Notes: generated by a model from the sequence alone, not told the origin. DNA of 30,018 bases from Candidatus Troglogloeales bacterium (GCA_005239595.1 SBBT01000072.1:1-30018), one strand, 5' to 3'; counted from the first letter of the stretch, positions 15,198 through 24,372 are shown. Program-made: numbers and translations.

Positions 15198-17099
15198 ATG
15201 GCTAAAGTAATTGGAATTGACCTTGGCACCACCAATTCGTGTGTATCGGTTGTCACGGGGGGAGACCCCGAGGTTATCCCAAATGCGGAGGGAAACCGAA
15301 CGACCCCGTCTGTGGTTGCCTTTACCGACAAAGGGGAACGGCTGGTGGGACAAATCGCCCGACGTCAGGCGGTTACCAACCCAACCAATACGATCTACTC
15401 TATCAAAAGATTGATGGGAAGGAAATTCGACTCTCCGGAGGTCAAAGAGGCGGTTAAACGCCTCCCTTATAAGGTCGTGTCGGCTTCAAATGGCGATGCC
15501 CATGTTGAGATCCAGGGAAAAACATACAGCCCTCAAGAGATATCAGCCATGATTCTTCAGAAGTTAAAGGTGGATGCGGAAAACCACCTTGGCGAGAAGA
15601 TTACGGAAGCGGTCATCACCGTTCCGGCCTATTTTGACGACAGCCAACGCCAGGCGACCAAAGATGCCGGGGCCATTGCGGGATTGAATGTCCTTCGGAT
15701 CATCAATGAGCCGACCGCCGCCGCCCTGGCGTATGGGTTGGACAAGAAAAAAGACGAGAAGATCGCCGTCTATGATCTGGGAGGAGGCACGTTTGATATT
15801 TCAATTCTGGAGATTGGGGAAGGGGTTTTTGAAGTCAAGTCAACCAATGGCGATACCTATCTCGGTGGAGACGATTTTGATCTCCTCGTGCTGGATTGGC
15901 TCTCCGCCGAATTTAAAAAAGAAAATGGGATTGACCTTAAAAAAGACAAGATGGCCCTGCAACGCCTCAAGGAAGCGGCCGAGAAGGCAAAGATAGAGCT
16001 CTCTTCCTCGCAGGAGACAGAGATCAACCTCCCGTTTATTACGGCAGACGCATCAGGACCAAAACATCTGACCATTAAACTTTCTCGCCCAAAGTTCGAA
16101 CAGCTGGTCGATGACTTAATCCAAAAGACCTTAAATCCGTGCAAAAAGGCATTGTCTGACGCCAGCCTGGCCGCATCAGAGGTCAACGAAGCGGTCCTGG
16201 TGGGCGGCATGACCCGTATGCCAAAAGTCCAGAAACTGGTGAAAGACCTCTTCAATAAGGAACCGCATAAAGGGGTGAATCCGGACGAAGTGGTCGCGGT
16301 CGGTGCAGCTATTCAGGCCGCTGTCTTGAAAGGGGAGGTCAAAGATGTCCTTCTTCTGGATGTAACGCCACTCTCACTTGGCATTGAAACCCTGGGAGGT
16401 GTTTTCACACGTATTATTGATCGAAATACAACCATCCCGACCAAAAAGAGCCAGACGTTTTCCACAGCTACCACGAATCAAACCGCGGTTACCATTCGCG
16501 TTCATCAGGGAGAAAGAGAGATGGCGGCCGACAACAAACTCCTTGGCCAGTTTGACCTTGTCGGTATCCCTCCTGCTCCACGGGGCGTTCCCCAGATCGA
16601 GGTGACGTTTGATATTGACGCCAATGGAATTGTGCATGTCGCCGCAAAAGACAAGGCAACCCAAAAAGAACAATCGATTCGCATCACGGCATCCAGCGGC
16701 CTTAACAAAGATGAAATCGAAAAACTTATAAAAGAGGCCCAGGAGCACGCAGCAGAAGATAAAAAGAAGAAAGAGCTGGTGGAGGTCCGAAACGAGGCAG
16801 ACAGTCTGATCTATAACACTGAAAAATCACTTGGTGAATTTGGCGACAAGATCGCTCAAGACGAACAAACGGCGATCCGAGAAAAAATCGAAGCATGCAA
16901 AAAAGCCATGGAAAGCGGCGACATCGAACAGGTCAGGTCAGCCATTGCCGACCTGACCAAGGCGTCCCACAAATTAGCGGAAGAGATGTACAAGAAAACA
17001 ACAGAGGACAAATCCGAACCAGCTGAGAAAACGGGCAAAGCCGACGCCAAGGCCGATAATGTGGTGGACGCCGAATTTGAAGAAACCGACAAAAAATAA
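15198..17099 (+). CDS. dnaK: Molecular chaperone DnaK (Hsp70)
   Basis: DnaK binds exposed hydrophobic peptides in an ATP-dependent cycle with DnaJ and GrpE. The 633-residue protein has the standard Hsp70 signatures: IGIDLGTTNSCVSV at the start, VYDLGGGTFDISILEI near residue 190, and VLVGGMTRMPKVQKLV near residue 333. The linker DVLLLDVTPLSLGIETLGG leads into the substrate-binding domain. The tail ends NVVDAEFEETDKK, as in many bacterial DnaK proteins. The ribosome site AAGGAGGAGAAA directly before the ATG is the strongest in this run and fits high expression. A 43-base gap follows grpE, without a CIRCE element. Confidence 0.98.
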   Translation: MAKVIGIDLGTTNSCVSVVTGGDPEVIPNAEGNRTTPSVVAFTDKGERLVGQIARRQAVTNPTNTIYSIKRLMGRKFDSPEVKEAVKRLPYKVVSASNGDAHVEIQGKTYSPQEISAMILQKLKVDAENHLGEKITEAVITVPAYFDDSQRQATKDAGAIAGLNVLRIINEPTAAALAYGLDKKKDEKIAVYDLGGGTFDISILEIGEGVFEVKSTNGDTYLGGDDFDLLVLDWLSAEFKKENGIDLKKDKMALQRLKEAAEKAKIELSSSQETEINLPFITADASGPKHLTIKLSRPKFEQLVDDLIQKTLNPCKKALSDASLAASEVNEAVLVGGMTRMPKVQKLVKDLFNKEPHKGVNPDEVVAVGAAIQAAVLKGEVKDVLLLDVTPLSLGIETLGGVFTRIIDRNTTIPTKKSQTFSTATTNQTAVTIRVHQGEREMAADNKLLGQFDLVGIPPAPRGVPQIEVTFDIDANGIVHVAAKDKATQKEQSIRITASSGLNKDEIEKLIKEAQEHAAEDKKKKELVEVRNEADSLIYNTEKSLGEFGDKIAQDEQTAIREKIEACKKAMESGDIEQVRSAIADLTKASHKLAEEMYKKTTEDKSEPAEKTGKADAKADNVVDAEFEETDKK

Positions 17100-17143
17100 A
17101 CTTTAAAATTAATCGAGTAGATTGCTCACAGCCTTGAGGTCTC

Positions 17144-18238
17144 ATGCCTACTAAAAGTGATTACTACGATATTCTAGGGGTTGATCGAAACGCCTCGGAA
17201 GAGGAATTGAAAAAGGCCTATCGCAAGAAAGCCCTTAAGTATCATCCCGACCGAAATCATGGAGACAAAAAAGCGGAAGCACATTTCAAGGAAATCAACG
17301 AGGCCTACGCTGTTTTGAGCAACTCTGAAAAACGGAGCAACTACGATCGTTTTGGCCATGCCGGCGTCGACACCGGTGGTTTTGATCCCTCGCAGGGATT
17401 CCCTGATATCTTTGGCGATATTTTCGGAGAGTTTTTCGGCAGTCCAGGTACAGCCCGCAAGCGGGTCCAACGGGGAGACGACCTTCAGTATAACCTAACC
17501 GTTACGTTTGAGGAAGCCCTCTTTGGAAAAGAGGCGAAGCTTAAGCTTCGGCGTCCCGAAACCTGCCACAGTTGTCGGGGAACAGGGGCGAAGGAGGGAA
17601 AAACCAAGAGCTGTCCCGCATGCGGTGGAGCAGGCCAACTACGTTTTCAACAGGGCTTCTTTACTGTCAACCGGACCTGCAACCAATGCCAAGGTGAAGG
17701 AACGGTCTTTTTGGATCCCTGTCCAGACTGTCGGGGGGAACGTTATATCGCCAGAGAGAAGACCATTTCCGTCAAAATACCTGCAGGGGTCGATACCGGA
17801 AGCCGTCTTAGAATTCTCGGAGAAGGAGAGATAGGGGCAAACGGCGGCCCCCCAGGCGATCTCTACGTTGCCATTACCGTTCAGGAACATCCCCAATTTA
17901 CACGGGACGGGGATCATATCCTTTGCGAGACTTCCATCAGTTTCATTAAAGCAATTTTGGGGGGGAAAGCAGAATCGCCAACCATAAAAGGTCCGGTCAA
18001 TGTGACCATTCCGCCTGGAACGCAGGATGGCAAGATCTTTCGCTTAAAGGGCCTGGGGTTCCCAAACCTTCGAGGACATGGCGTGGGCGACCAACTTGTC
18101 AAAATTAAGGTGGAAATTCCAAAACAGGTTACACCTCAACAAAGAGAACTTCTTGAAAAATACGCAAAGATCAGTGGGGAAGAGATTGACTCTGATTCCG
18201 GTAAGCTCTTCAAGAAAGTAAAAGACTTCTTTGACTAG
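17144..18238 (+). CDS. dnaJ: Chaperone protein DnaJ (Hsp40)
   Basis: DnaJ delivers substrates to DnaK and stimulates its ATPase. The 364 residues show the full class I layout: an N-terminal J domain with the HPD motif (KYHPDRNHGD), a Gly/Phe-rich linker (GGFDPSQGFPDIFGDIF), a zinc-binding region and the C-terminal peptide-binding domains. The four cysteine repeats are CHSCRGTG, CPACGGAG, CNQCQGEG and CPDCRGER. The last ends in Arg instead of Gly but keeps both metal ligands. The gene follows dnaK after 44 bases, with GAGG before the ATG, and completes grpE-dnaK-dnaJ. Confidence 0.97.
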   Translation: MPTKSDYYDILGVDRNASEEELKKAYRKKALKYHPDRNHGDKKAEAHFKEINEAYAVLSNSEKRSNYDRFGHAGVDTGGFDPSQGFPDIFGDIFGEFFGSPGTARKRVQRGDDLQYNLTVTFEEALFGKEAKLKLRRPETCHSCRGTGAKEGKTKSCPACGGAGQLRFQQGFFTVNRTCNQCQGEGTVFLDPCPDCRGERYIAREKTISVKIPAGVDTGSRLRILGEGEIGANGGPPGDLYVAITVQEHPQFTRDGDHILCETSISFIKAILGGKAESPTIKGPVNVTIPPGTQDGKIFRLKGLGFPNLRGHGVGDQLVKIKVEIPKQVTPQQRELLEKYAKISGEEIDSDSGKLFKKVKDFFD

Positions 18239-18270
18239 AAGGCGCCATTCAAATCAAACGCGCTTAATCC

Positions 18271-19020
18271 ATGCCCGTCTATTTCATTCGCAGCAATCAG
18301 ATTACAGACGGCAAGATTGAAATTGCGGATCAATTGGCGCATCATCTCAAGAACGTGCTTCGTTTTAAAGTAGGCGATGTGCTTCTGCTCGTTGACGAGC
18401 AACCGAAGCGGTACCTCGCTAAAATCATTAGGAGCGTCTCTTCTTCCATCCTACTTTCCATTATAAAAAAAGAAGAGCGCCCGCAGACGCACTCTGAACC
18501 GGTCATCCACTTGGGGATAGGACTCCTGAAAGGAGATAAGATGGACTGGACCGTGCAAAAAGCAACGGAGCTCGGGGTAAACCGCATCACCCCGTTGATC
18601 ACTGCGCGTACGATCGTAAGACCCGACACCGCGCGGCTACCCCGCCAACATGCACGGTGGATCGCCATTGCCACAGAAGCGGCGCAACAGTCTGATCGAT
18701 GGTCCATTCCAGTGGTTGATCTTCCCCTCGATCTTCATACATTCTTGTCTAAGACGTCTGCCGGTTTTAAATTTATCTTCCATACAGAAACGGAACCGCT
18801 TCAGAATTGTCTTTCCACCGATGATGCCTGTGGAACGCTTCTCATCGGACCGGAAGGGGGATGGGAAGAGACAGAAACCAAAGATGCGGCGCGAAAAGGA
18901 TACCTTCCCCTGTCGCTGGGGGAGAAAACCCTACGCGCAGAAACGGCCGCCCTTGCCGCCCTCACGATCATCCAATATGAATTTGACACGAGGAAACACC
19001 ATGGAAATCACCCCTCCTGA
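18271..19020 (+). CDS. rsmE: 16S rRNA (uracil-1498-N3)-methyltransferase
   Basis: RsmE methylates N3 of U1498 in 16S rRNA using S-adenosylmethionine. The 249-residue protein has a small N-terminal PUA-like domain and a SPOUT methyltransferase domain. Diagnostic pieces are KGDKMDWTVQKATELGVNRI, the AdoMet knot LLIGPEGGWEETET and the C-terminal LSLGEKTLRAETAALAALTI. It follows dnaJ by 32 bases, a neighbourhood common in other bacteria. Its last 20 bases overlap the next gene. Confidence 0.96.
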   Translation: MPVYFIRSNQITDGKIEIADQLAHHLKNVLRFKVGDVLLLVDEQPKRYLAKIIRSVSSSILLSIIKKEERPQTHSEPVIHLGIGLLKGDKMDWTVQKATELGVNRITPLITARTIVRPDTARLPRQHARWIAIATEAAQQSDRWSIPVVDLPLDLHTFLSKTSAGFKFIFHTETEPLQNCLSTDDACGTLLIGPEGGWEETETKDAARKGYLPLSLGEKTLRAETAALAALTIIQYEFDTRKHHGNHPS

Positions 19021-19507
19021 CCTCCCCGCCATTGAGAGCTACCCCATACAAACTGATGAGGCTCCATCCTTATCGTTAACGAAAACAGGATTTCTCAACA
19101 GGGCCCTTGCCTTTTCAATAGATTTTATCATTGTACAGTTTCTATATTTTATCCTGTTCATCGTCGGCACCCTCGCGATGAACCTGTCCCTTAAAGAAAC
19201 TGCTGATCCCAAAACAGATGCCTCGATGATGGTTCCTTTCGTTTCAGTCTGGTTTTTTCTCTTTATCTGCTACTTTACCTATTTTCATTCCAGAGGGGGT
19301 CAAACCCCCGCAAAAATGCTCCTTCGGATTAAGGTGGTTACCTCTGAAGGGACCCATCCGTCAATGTGCCAAGCATTTTTTCGCTCGCTCGGTTATTTTC
19401 TGTCATCTCTCTTTTTTGGTTTCGGATTTCTTGTCTCAATTTTCGAAAAAAAAGGACGGGGATTGCACGATATACTGGTCGGCACCCAGGTCGTCCTTTC
19501 CGAATAA
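19001..19507 (+). CDS. RDD family membrane protein
   Basis: This is a small inner membrane protein of 168 residues with three hydrophobic segments at about residues 38-62, 79-95 and 128-146. It has the RDD-family pattern: NRALAFSIDFIIVQF in the first helix, GGQTPAKMLLRIKVV in the loop, and an ending of the form GRGLHDILVGTQVV. The molecular function of most RDD proteins is unknown, although some have been linked to ion transport. The ATG at 19001 lies inside the end of rsmE and is preceded by GAGGAAAC. Its stop codon directly adjoins the next ATG, so these genes are tightly coupled. Confidence 0.85.
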   Translation: MEITPPDLPAIESYPIQTDEAPSLSLTKTGFLNRALAFSIDFIIVQFLYFILFIVGTLAMNLSLKETADPKTDASMMVPFVSVWFFLFICYFTYFHSRGGQTPAKMLLRIKVVTSEGTHPSMCQAFFRSLGYFLSSLFFGFGFLVSIFEKKGRGLHDILVGTQVVLSE

Positions 19508-20143
19508 ATGAAGACCCTCCTTATCCGCATTCTGCTCTTATTTACAGTGTCAACGGCGTTCGCCGAGACAACGGTTGAACAAGTTGCCGCCATTGTCAAT
19601 GGACGCGCCCTTCTCCTCTCTGACATAAAACGGCATCATCTATTTTTTGTTAAAAAGAACGATGCCTCCTCTGAAGATGAGGTCGATCTTTGTGTGCAAC
19701 TTGAACAGAGTGTCGACCATCTTCTCCTCCGGGCCGAGGCTGAACGGTTTGTTCTTCATGGCCCCTCCGAAAATAAAATTCATCAACATTTAGATATCAT
19801 CCGGCGCCGTTTTAAAAGCGAAGAGGCATTTAAAAAGGCGCTGCGCCAACTCGGAATTTCCACCGAAGAATTACAAAAAGAAGTTGCGGATGATTTATGG
19901 GTACAACAGCTGCTTCGTGAGCGGGTTGACGCCTTTATCGTCGTCCCTCACAAGGAAGTGGAAAGATATTATCAGGAACGCAGAAACCTTTTTTCAGGGA
20001 AGAAAAAAGAGGACGCTTACACTGCGATAGAAAAGATTCTCTCCAAAGAAAAAGAGACTATCAGGAGAAAGGAATATATCGCCGGCCTAAGGAAAAACGC
20101 CCGTATTGAAATAAACCTCAAGCCTCTTTATGGAAGGAATTAA
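19508..20143 (+). CDS. SurA N-terminal-domain periplasmic chaperone-like protein, no PPIase domain
   Basis: The 211-residue product starts with a signal peptide (MKTLLIRILLLFTVSTAFA, cleavage likely before ET). It continues with the SurA-like N-terminal signature VEQVAAIVNGRALLLSDIKR. A helical region follows with the family pattern FKKALRQLGISTEELQKEVADDLWVQQLLRERV, shown here in two parts: residues FKKALRQLGISTEEL and QKEVADDLWVQQLLRE. The C-terminus (VVPHKEVERYYQER) is where a peptidyl-prolyl isomerase domain would begin in full SurA, but the protein ends without one. It may chaperone outer membrane proteins such as the barrel at 155-1231. The gene starts at the base after the RDD stop and ends the plus-strand run, facing mlaD with a 10-base gap. 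Confidence 0.8.
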   Translation: MKTLLIRILLLFTVSTAFAETTVEQVAAIVNGRALLLSDIKRHHLFFVKKNDASSEDEVDLCVQLEQSVDHLLLRAEAERFVLHGPSENKIHQHLDIIRRRFKSEEAFKKALRQLGISTEELQKEVADDLWVQQLLRERVDAFIVVPHKEVERYYQERRNLFSGKKKEDAYTAIEKILSKEKETIRRKEYIAGLRKNARIEINLKPLYGRN

Positions 20144-20153
20144 GCCGTTTTAT

Positions 20154-21611
20154 TTACCTTGCCAATCCTGAAATACCGGACAGGAGATATTTAAAGTCGT
20201 CGTCTTCAAACGTCAGTCCGGCGCCTAGGAAATAGGTGTCGAGGCTGCGGTTTAATATCTGATCGTACCCCACCTCCAGCCGGATATGCTCGAGCAGGGT
20301 GTATGCGGTGGTCAATTTCAGGTGCGCACGTTTCGACATCGGATCATCGCTATTGAAATCCCACACATCCAGGCTCACGCTAAAATTTTCATCAGGGAAA
20401 ATATAATCTGCTCCAATCCCAAAGGAGCTTTCGACCAACCCAAGCCGAAGGCCCAGATCATCCATCTGGCGCCCAAACTGCGCCGAAATCTTCAACCCGC
20501 GTTGTGTCTTCAGGGAGGTGATGGTGCTGGCAACGCCATTGGTTGTTTTAACCTCGGTCTCCTCCGTCACACGGCCACGAGGATCATCAATGACCTCCAT
20601 GAGGTAATACTTATCAATTCTCGGCTGAAGGCGCAGGGTAAAATATCCCTTGTTTTCATCCCCTTGAAGTTGATATTCATTGCGGAGACCGATATACATT
20701 TTAAAACGCTCGACCCGTCCAATGGCACTTCCCAAGCCCTCCAAAGCAGTACTCAAATTTTCATAGACCTTCTCGTCGGAAAAGAGTTTTCCGATGGTCC
20801 CCTCGCCGCGTTCAACCTTCTTTGTAACTTCCCGCAAGCCCTTGAGCGTCTGGGCAAGATCATCCAAGGAGCTGTTTAGTTTCTCGTAGGCCGACTCGTC
20901 GGTAATCAGTTTTCCAAGCGTTCCCTCGCCGCGTTCAACCTTGCGGATTAGGCTGTTCAGATTTTGGAATAGGGCGTTTCCCTGATCGCTCAACGATTCT
21001 GAAAAGGTTTCAAAATTGTAGACCGAACGGCCCAACGAATCGCGGTTATCTTTCACAAAATCGTAAATCCCCTTCGTAAATTTCTGGGCATTCCATAAGA
21101 TCTCCTTGATCGCATCGTTCCCTTCTCTTCCTACAAAGATTTCCCGAAGCGCTGCGGTAACCGCCTTGACATCATCGGCAATGCCGGAAAACCGGTCCAT
21201 TATATTTTCCATGTCAGGGGCCTCCCGATGTGAAGGGAGAATATCCCCATCCCCTAAGAAGGCGGCGTCCGCACCTGGAACAATCTCAACATAGCGGTCG
21301 CCCAGCAAACCGCTCGATCGGATGACGGCATATCCCCCCTTTTTAATCCTGACGGATGGTTGAATCCTCATCGACACCCTGGCAGCATCCCCGTCCAGGG
21401 AAACCGATTCCACCTGACCTACCTCCACTCCCGCAATCCGAATCTGGGACCTTTCATCCAGGCCTGAGACAGAATCAAAAACCGCAGACAAATGGTAACC
21501 ATCCTCCCTAAAGAGAGAGAAACCACCCACCTTAAAACTCATATAGGCCAGGACACCCGCAGCCAGCAGCACCACCATTCCTACCTTGGCTTCCGTGGTA
21601 AATGCTTTCAA
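20154..21611 (-). CDS. mlaD: MlaD/MCE-family phospholipid transport protein with extended C-terminus
   Basis: MCE proteins of Mla systems hold lipid in the periplasm and work with an MlaF-MlaE transporter. The 485-residue product has one N-terminal membrane anchor (VGMVVLLAAGVLAYMSF). The MCE domain spans about residues 38-115 (VFDSVSGLDERSQIRIAGVE, GLLGDRYVEIVPG). A helical region follows with two repeats of KVERGEGTxGKLxxDExxYExL (about residues 226-300). The last ~185 residues are beta-rich and look like a barrel-like domain, ending in SGISGLAR. E. coli MlaD is only about 180 residues, so the C-terminal half is an addition seen in longer MCE proteins. The TTG start at 21611 is supported by GGGAGGT upstream. 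It is the last gene of the rpsB-to-mla run. Confidence 0.87.
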   Translation of the reverse strand: MKAFTTEAKVGMVVLLAAGVLAYMSFKVGGFSLFREDGYHLSAVFDSVSGLDERSQIRIAGVEVGQVESVSLDGDAARVSMRIQPSVRIKKGGYAVIRSSGLLGDRYVEIVPGADAAFLGDGDILPSHREAPDMENIMDRFSGIADDVKAVTAALREIFVGREGNDAIKEILWNAQKFTKGIYDFVKDNRDSLGRSVYNFETFSESLSDQGNALFQNLNSLIRKVERGEGTLGKLITDESAYEKLNSSLDDLAQTLKGLREVTKKVERGEGTIGKLFSDEKVYENLSTALEGLGSAIGRVERFKMYIGLRNEYQLQGDENKGYFTLRLQPRIDKYYLMEVIDDPRGRVTEETEVKTTNGVASTITSLKTQRGLKISAQFGRQMDDLGLRLGLVESSFGIGADYIFPDENFSVSLDVWDFNSDDPMSKRAHLKLTTAYTLLEHIRLEVGYDQILNRSLDTYFLGAGLTFEDDDFKYLLSGISGLAR

Positions 21612-21638
21612 TGAATGGCACCTCCCATTTCGATCCCT

Positions 21639-22385
21639 TTATCCCACACTGATCGGTCCCACCATGCTACCATTAATAAACTGCTGCACGGCAGGATTGA
21701 CACTGTTTCGAATTTCATCGGGCGTGCCCACCTCCAGAATTTTTCCAAGATAGAGCATCGCCATCTTATCGGCAATTTGATAAGCGCTCTTCATATCGTG
21801 TGTAATCGTGACCGATGTAACCGAAAGCTTCCGGTTCATTTGAGAGATCAGGCTGTTGATGACATCCGCCATAATGGGATCAAGCCCCGTGGTCGGCTCA
21901 TCGTAAAGGATAATCTTTGGATCCATTGCAATGGCCCTGGCAAGTCCCACCCTTTTTTTCATCCCGCCGGAAAGATCGGCCGGCATGCGATCTTCAATTC
22001 CAGAAAGCCCCACCATGGCAAGTTTCTCCCGGACAATTTTCCGTATTTCCTCTTCTGAAAGGTGTGTGTGCTCCGTAAAACCAAACCCGATATTCTCCCA
22101 GACCGACATGGAATCAAAAAGCGCCGCGCCCTGAAAGAGCATCCCAAACCGCCTTCTAAAATGACTCAACTCCCCCTCAGACAGGGTGGAGAGATCCACG
22201 CCATCCACCAGGACCTTTCCGGAATCCGGACTCATCAAACCGATGATATGCTTTAGAATAACGCTTTTCCCCGTACCGCTCCCCCCGATCACCACCATGT
22301 TCTCGCCTGTTTCAACCTTGAGATTCACTCCCGTTAACACATGGTTTTCACCAAAACTTTTTTTGACCTCGATCAGCTCTATCAT
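21639..22385 (-). CDS. mlaF: Phospholipid ABC transporter ATP-binding protein
   Basis: MlaF hydrolyses ATP to power lipid movement through the MlaE permease at the inner membrane. The 248 residues show Walker A GGSGTGKS (about residues 34-41), signature LSGGMKKRVGLARA, Walker B IILYDEPTTGLDP and a switch histidine in TITHDMKSAY. LFQGAALFDSMSVWENIGF in the Q-loop region is characteristic of the Mla/Ttg2A type. It lies 13 bases after mlaE and 27 bases before mlaD. The MlaB-type regulatory STAS protein and MlaC were not found in the window. Confidence 0.94.
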   Translation of the reverse strand: MIELIEVKKSFGENHVLTGVNLKVETGENMVVIGGSGTGKSVILKHIIGLMSPDSGKVLVDGVDLSTLSEGELSHFRRRFGMLFQGAALFDSMSVWENIGFGFTEHTHLSEEEIRKIVREKLAMVGLSGIEDRMPADLSGGMKKRVGLARAIAMDPKIILYDEPTTGLDPIMADVINSLISQMNRKLSVTSVTITHDMKSAYQIADKMAMLYLGKILEVGTPDEIRNSVNPAVQQFINGSMVGPISVG

Positions 22386-22398
22386 AAACGATCAGCCC

Positions 22399-23166
22399 CT
22401 ACGAAATAAAAGCGGTCAGAAAATAGTTGGAGATTAAGATCAGCATCTCCGAGATCACAACGGCGCCGGTGGTTGCGCGACCGACCCCCTCCGCTCCGCC
22501 TTCCGCTTGGAAACCCTTATAACAGCTAATGGTGGCAATAATCATTCCAAAGACCGACGCCTTCAGTAACCCCCCAAGAATATCCTCCATCTGAAGATAC
22601 TGGGTCGTTCTGCGGATATAAATCCCAGGATTTGCGTTAAGGAGCTCAACGGAGACAAAATAGCCGCCGACGATTCCAATAAAATCTGAAAAGATTGTCA
22701 GTAAGGGAAGCATGAACAGACCGGCGAGAAGGCGGGGCGTGATCAGGTATTTCACCGGATTGACGGCAAGGGTGGCAAGTGCGTCCACCTGCTCCGTAAC
22801 CCGCATCGTTCCCAACTCTGCCGCCATCGCCGCCCCTGCCCGTCCGGCGACAATGAGCCCTGTGAGCACAGGCCCAAGCTCCCTCGTCATCGAGAGGGCC
22901 ACGACTGTTCCCACGAGACTCTCCGCGTTAAAACGTTTAAAACCGGTGTAACTTTGAAGCGCCAGAACCATACCGGTGAAACTCGCAGTAATAACCACCA
23001 CAGGGATAGAGTCTATCCCTACGGTTTCCATTTGTTTTGCAATATTTCGTAAGCCGAACGGTCGCCGGAAGATCGATCGGAGGGCATTAAAAAAAAGGAG
23101 GGCCACCGTCCCTGTCTCTGACAGGCCCTTCAGGATCCATCGGCCTATCCCTTCAAACCATCGCAT
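22399..23166 (-). CDS. mlaE: Phospholipid ABC transporter permease
   Basis: MlaE is the inner membrane permease partner of MlaF. From the ATG at 23166 it has 255 residues, with several hydrophobic segments. The conserved core is GMVLALQSYTGFKRFNAESLVG, split here as GMVLALQSYTGF and RFNAESLVG. It is followed by SMTRELGPVLTGLIVAGRAG and AAMAAELGTMRVTEQVDALA. The C-terminal GAEGVGRATTGAVV is also typical. The start is fixed by GAGGAGA six to seven bases upstream. The first 14 bases overlap the end of alr, so translation is probably coupled to it. An upstream in-frame start at 23214 would lie well inside alr and is less likely. Confidence 0.94.
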   Translation of the reverse strand: MRWFEGIGRWILKGLSETGTVALLFFNALRSIFRRPFGLRNIAKQMETVGIDSIPVVVITASFTGMVLALQSYTGFKRFNAESLVGTVVALSMTRELGPVLTGLIVAGRAGAAMAAELGTMRVTEQVDALATLAVNPVKYLITPRLLAGLFMLPLLTIFSDFIGIVGGYFVSVELLNANPGIYIRRTTQYLQMEDILGGLLKASVFGMIIATISCYKGFQAEGGAEGVGRATTGAVVISEMLILISNYFLTAFIS

Positions 23167-24283
23167 TAAGATATCTCCTCGGAATCCGATCGCCGATACC
23201 GCAAAGGATTTCATACGGAATCGTATCGGTTAAGCGGGCCAACTCATCCGCCCAGATCGCCTCCTTTCCCTCTGATCCGATTGCGGTAACCCAGTCTCCG
23301 GCCGCAAGGCCAGAAACTTCAGTCGCATCAATCATGGTCATATCCATACAAACGCGGCCCACCACTGGGACACGCCGTCCCTTGGCAATCATCACGCCGC
23401 GATTCGAGAGGAGGCGGGGATACCCATCCGCATAACCGAGCGACAGCGTGGCGATGAGAGATTCCCGTTTTGTCACGAAGGTGCGCCCATAACTAATGGG
23501 AACGCCAGATGGGACCTTTTTGATCGAGATAACGCGCGTCTTAAGCTGCATCGCCGGCTGAAGCTGAAGTGCCGTCTCCCCCTGTAACGGTGAATATCCA
23601 TATAGCATCAGTCCCGGGCGAACGAGATTAAAAGGAGATTTAGGATAATGCATAATAGCAGCGCTATTGGCAATATGGCAATAGGGTATCCGAAGACCTT
23701 TCCTGCGAAGACACTCCCAAACTACCCGCATCTTTTCCAACTGCTTTTCAGCAAACGACAAATCGGCAAGATCGGCGTCGGCAAAATGGGTGAGGATCCC
23801 TTCGACACGAATTCCTTCAAGGTCCATCGCTTCATGAACAAAAGCAAGCGCATCTTCCGGTGTCAACCCCAGGCGTCCCATCCCCGTATCGATCTTAATA
23901 TGGATGTCCACTCTCTTTTTATACCGCTTTGCATAGCGGTTGAGCGCCGCCAGCATCGTTCTATCAAAAAGAGTTGGGGTCAGGCGATATCGAACCACCT
24001 CTGGAACTTGGCCAGATGAAATGCCAGTCAGGATCAAAATAGGGCTTTTAAGCCCCGCTTCACGCAAGGCCAACCCTTCTTCCAAATAGGCGACGCCCAG
24101 CATGGCCACTCCCATTTCTGTCAAGCAACGTGCCACTTCGATATTGCCATGTCCGTATGCGTTGGCCTTTACAACCGCCAGGACCTTTTTGCGCCCAACG
24201 CAACGCCTGACCCGTTTAAGGTTGTACCGGATAGCAGCGAGGTCAACCTCGGCCACGCTCGCCGACCAACCTTTAGTGGACAT
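23153..24283 (-). CDS. alr: Alanine racemase
   Basis: Alr converts L-alanine to D-alanine with pyridoxal phosphate for peptidoglycan. The cofactor lysine is in VLAVVKANAYGHG, near residue 40. The catalytic tyrosine region is ISYGRTFVTKRESLIATLSLGYADGYPR, given here as ISYGRTF and IATLSLGYADGYPR. GRVCMDMTMIDAT near the C-terminus is also diagnostic. The ATG at 24283 is preferred because TTGGAGGACC lies directly upstream, giving 376 residues. An ATG at 24301 would add MKLEDR but has no ribosome site. It follows frr after about 90 bases and overlaps mlaE. Confidence 0.95.
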   Translation of the reverse strand: MSTKGWSASVAEVDLAAIRYNLKRVRRCVGRKKVLAVVKANAYGHGNIEVARCLTEMGVAMLGVAYLEEGLALREAGLKSPILILTGISSGQVPEVVRYRLTPTLFDRTMLAALNRYAKRYKKRVDIHIKIDTGMGRLGLTPEDALAFVHEAMDLEGIRVEGILTHFADADLADLSFAEKQLEKMRVVWECLRRKGLRIPYCHIANSAAIMHYPKSPFNLVRPGLMLYGYSPLQGETALQLQPAMQLKTRVISIKKVPSGVPISYGRTFVTKRESLIATLSLGYADGYPRLLSNRGVMIAKGRRVPVVGRVCMDMTMIDATEVSGLAAGDWVTAIGSEGKEAIWADELARLTDTIPYEILCGIGDRIPRRYLNAMV

Positions 24284-24372
24284 GCGGTCCTCCAATTTCA
24301 TGCTGAAAAACGATGGCGTTAAAAAACAGGGAGGAGAGGATTTGGAATGATGTGCCGGCCAAAGGAGTCTTG

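Noticed and set aside
18650..19000. Upstream extension of the RDD gene into rsmE
   Set aside because: The added residues are the out-of-frame reading of conserved rsmE sequence. The ATG at 19001 has a good ribosome site and the RDD domain starts after it.
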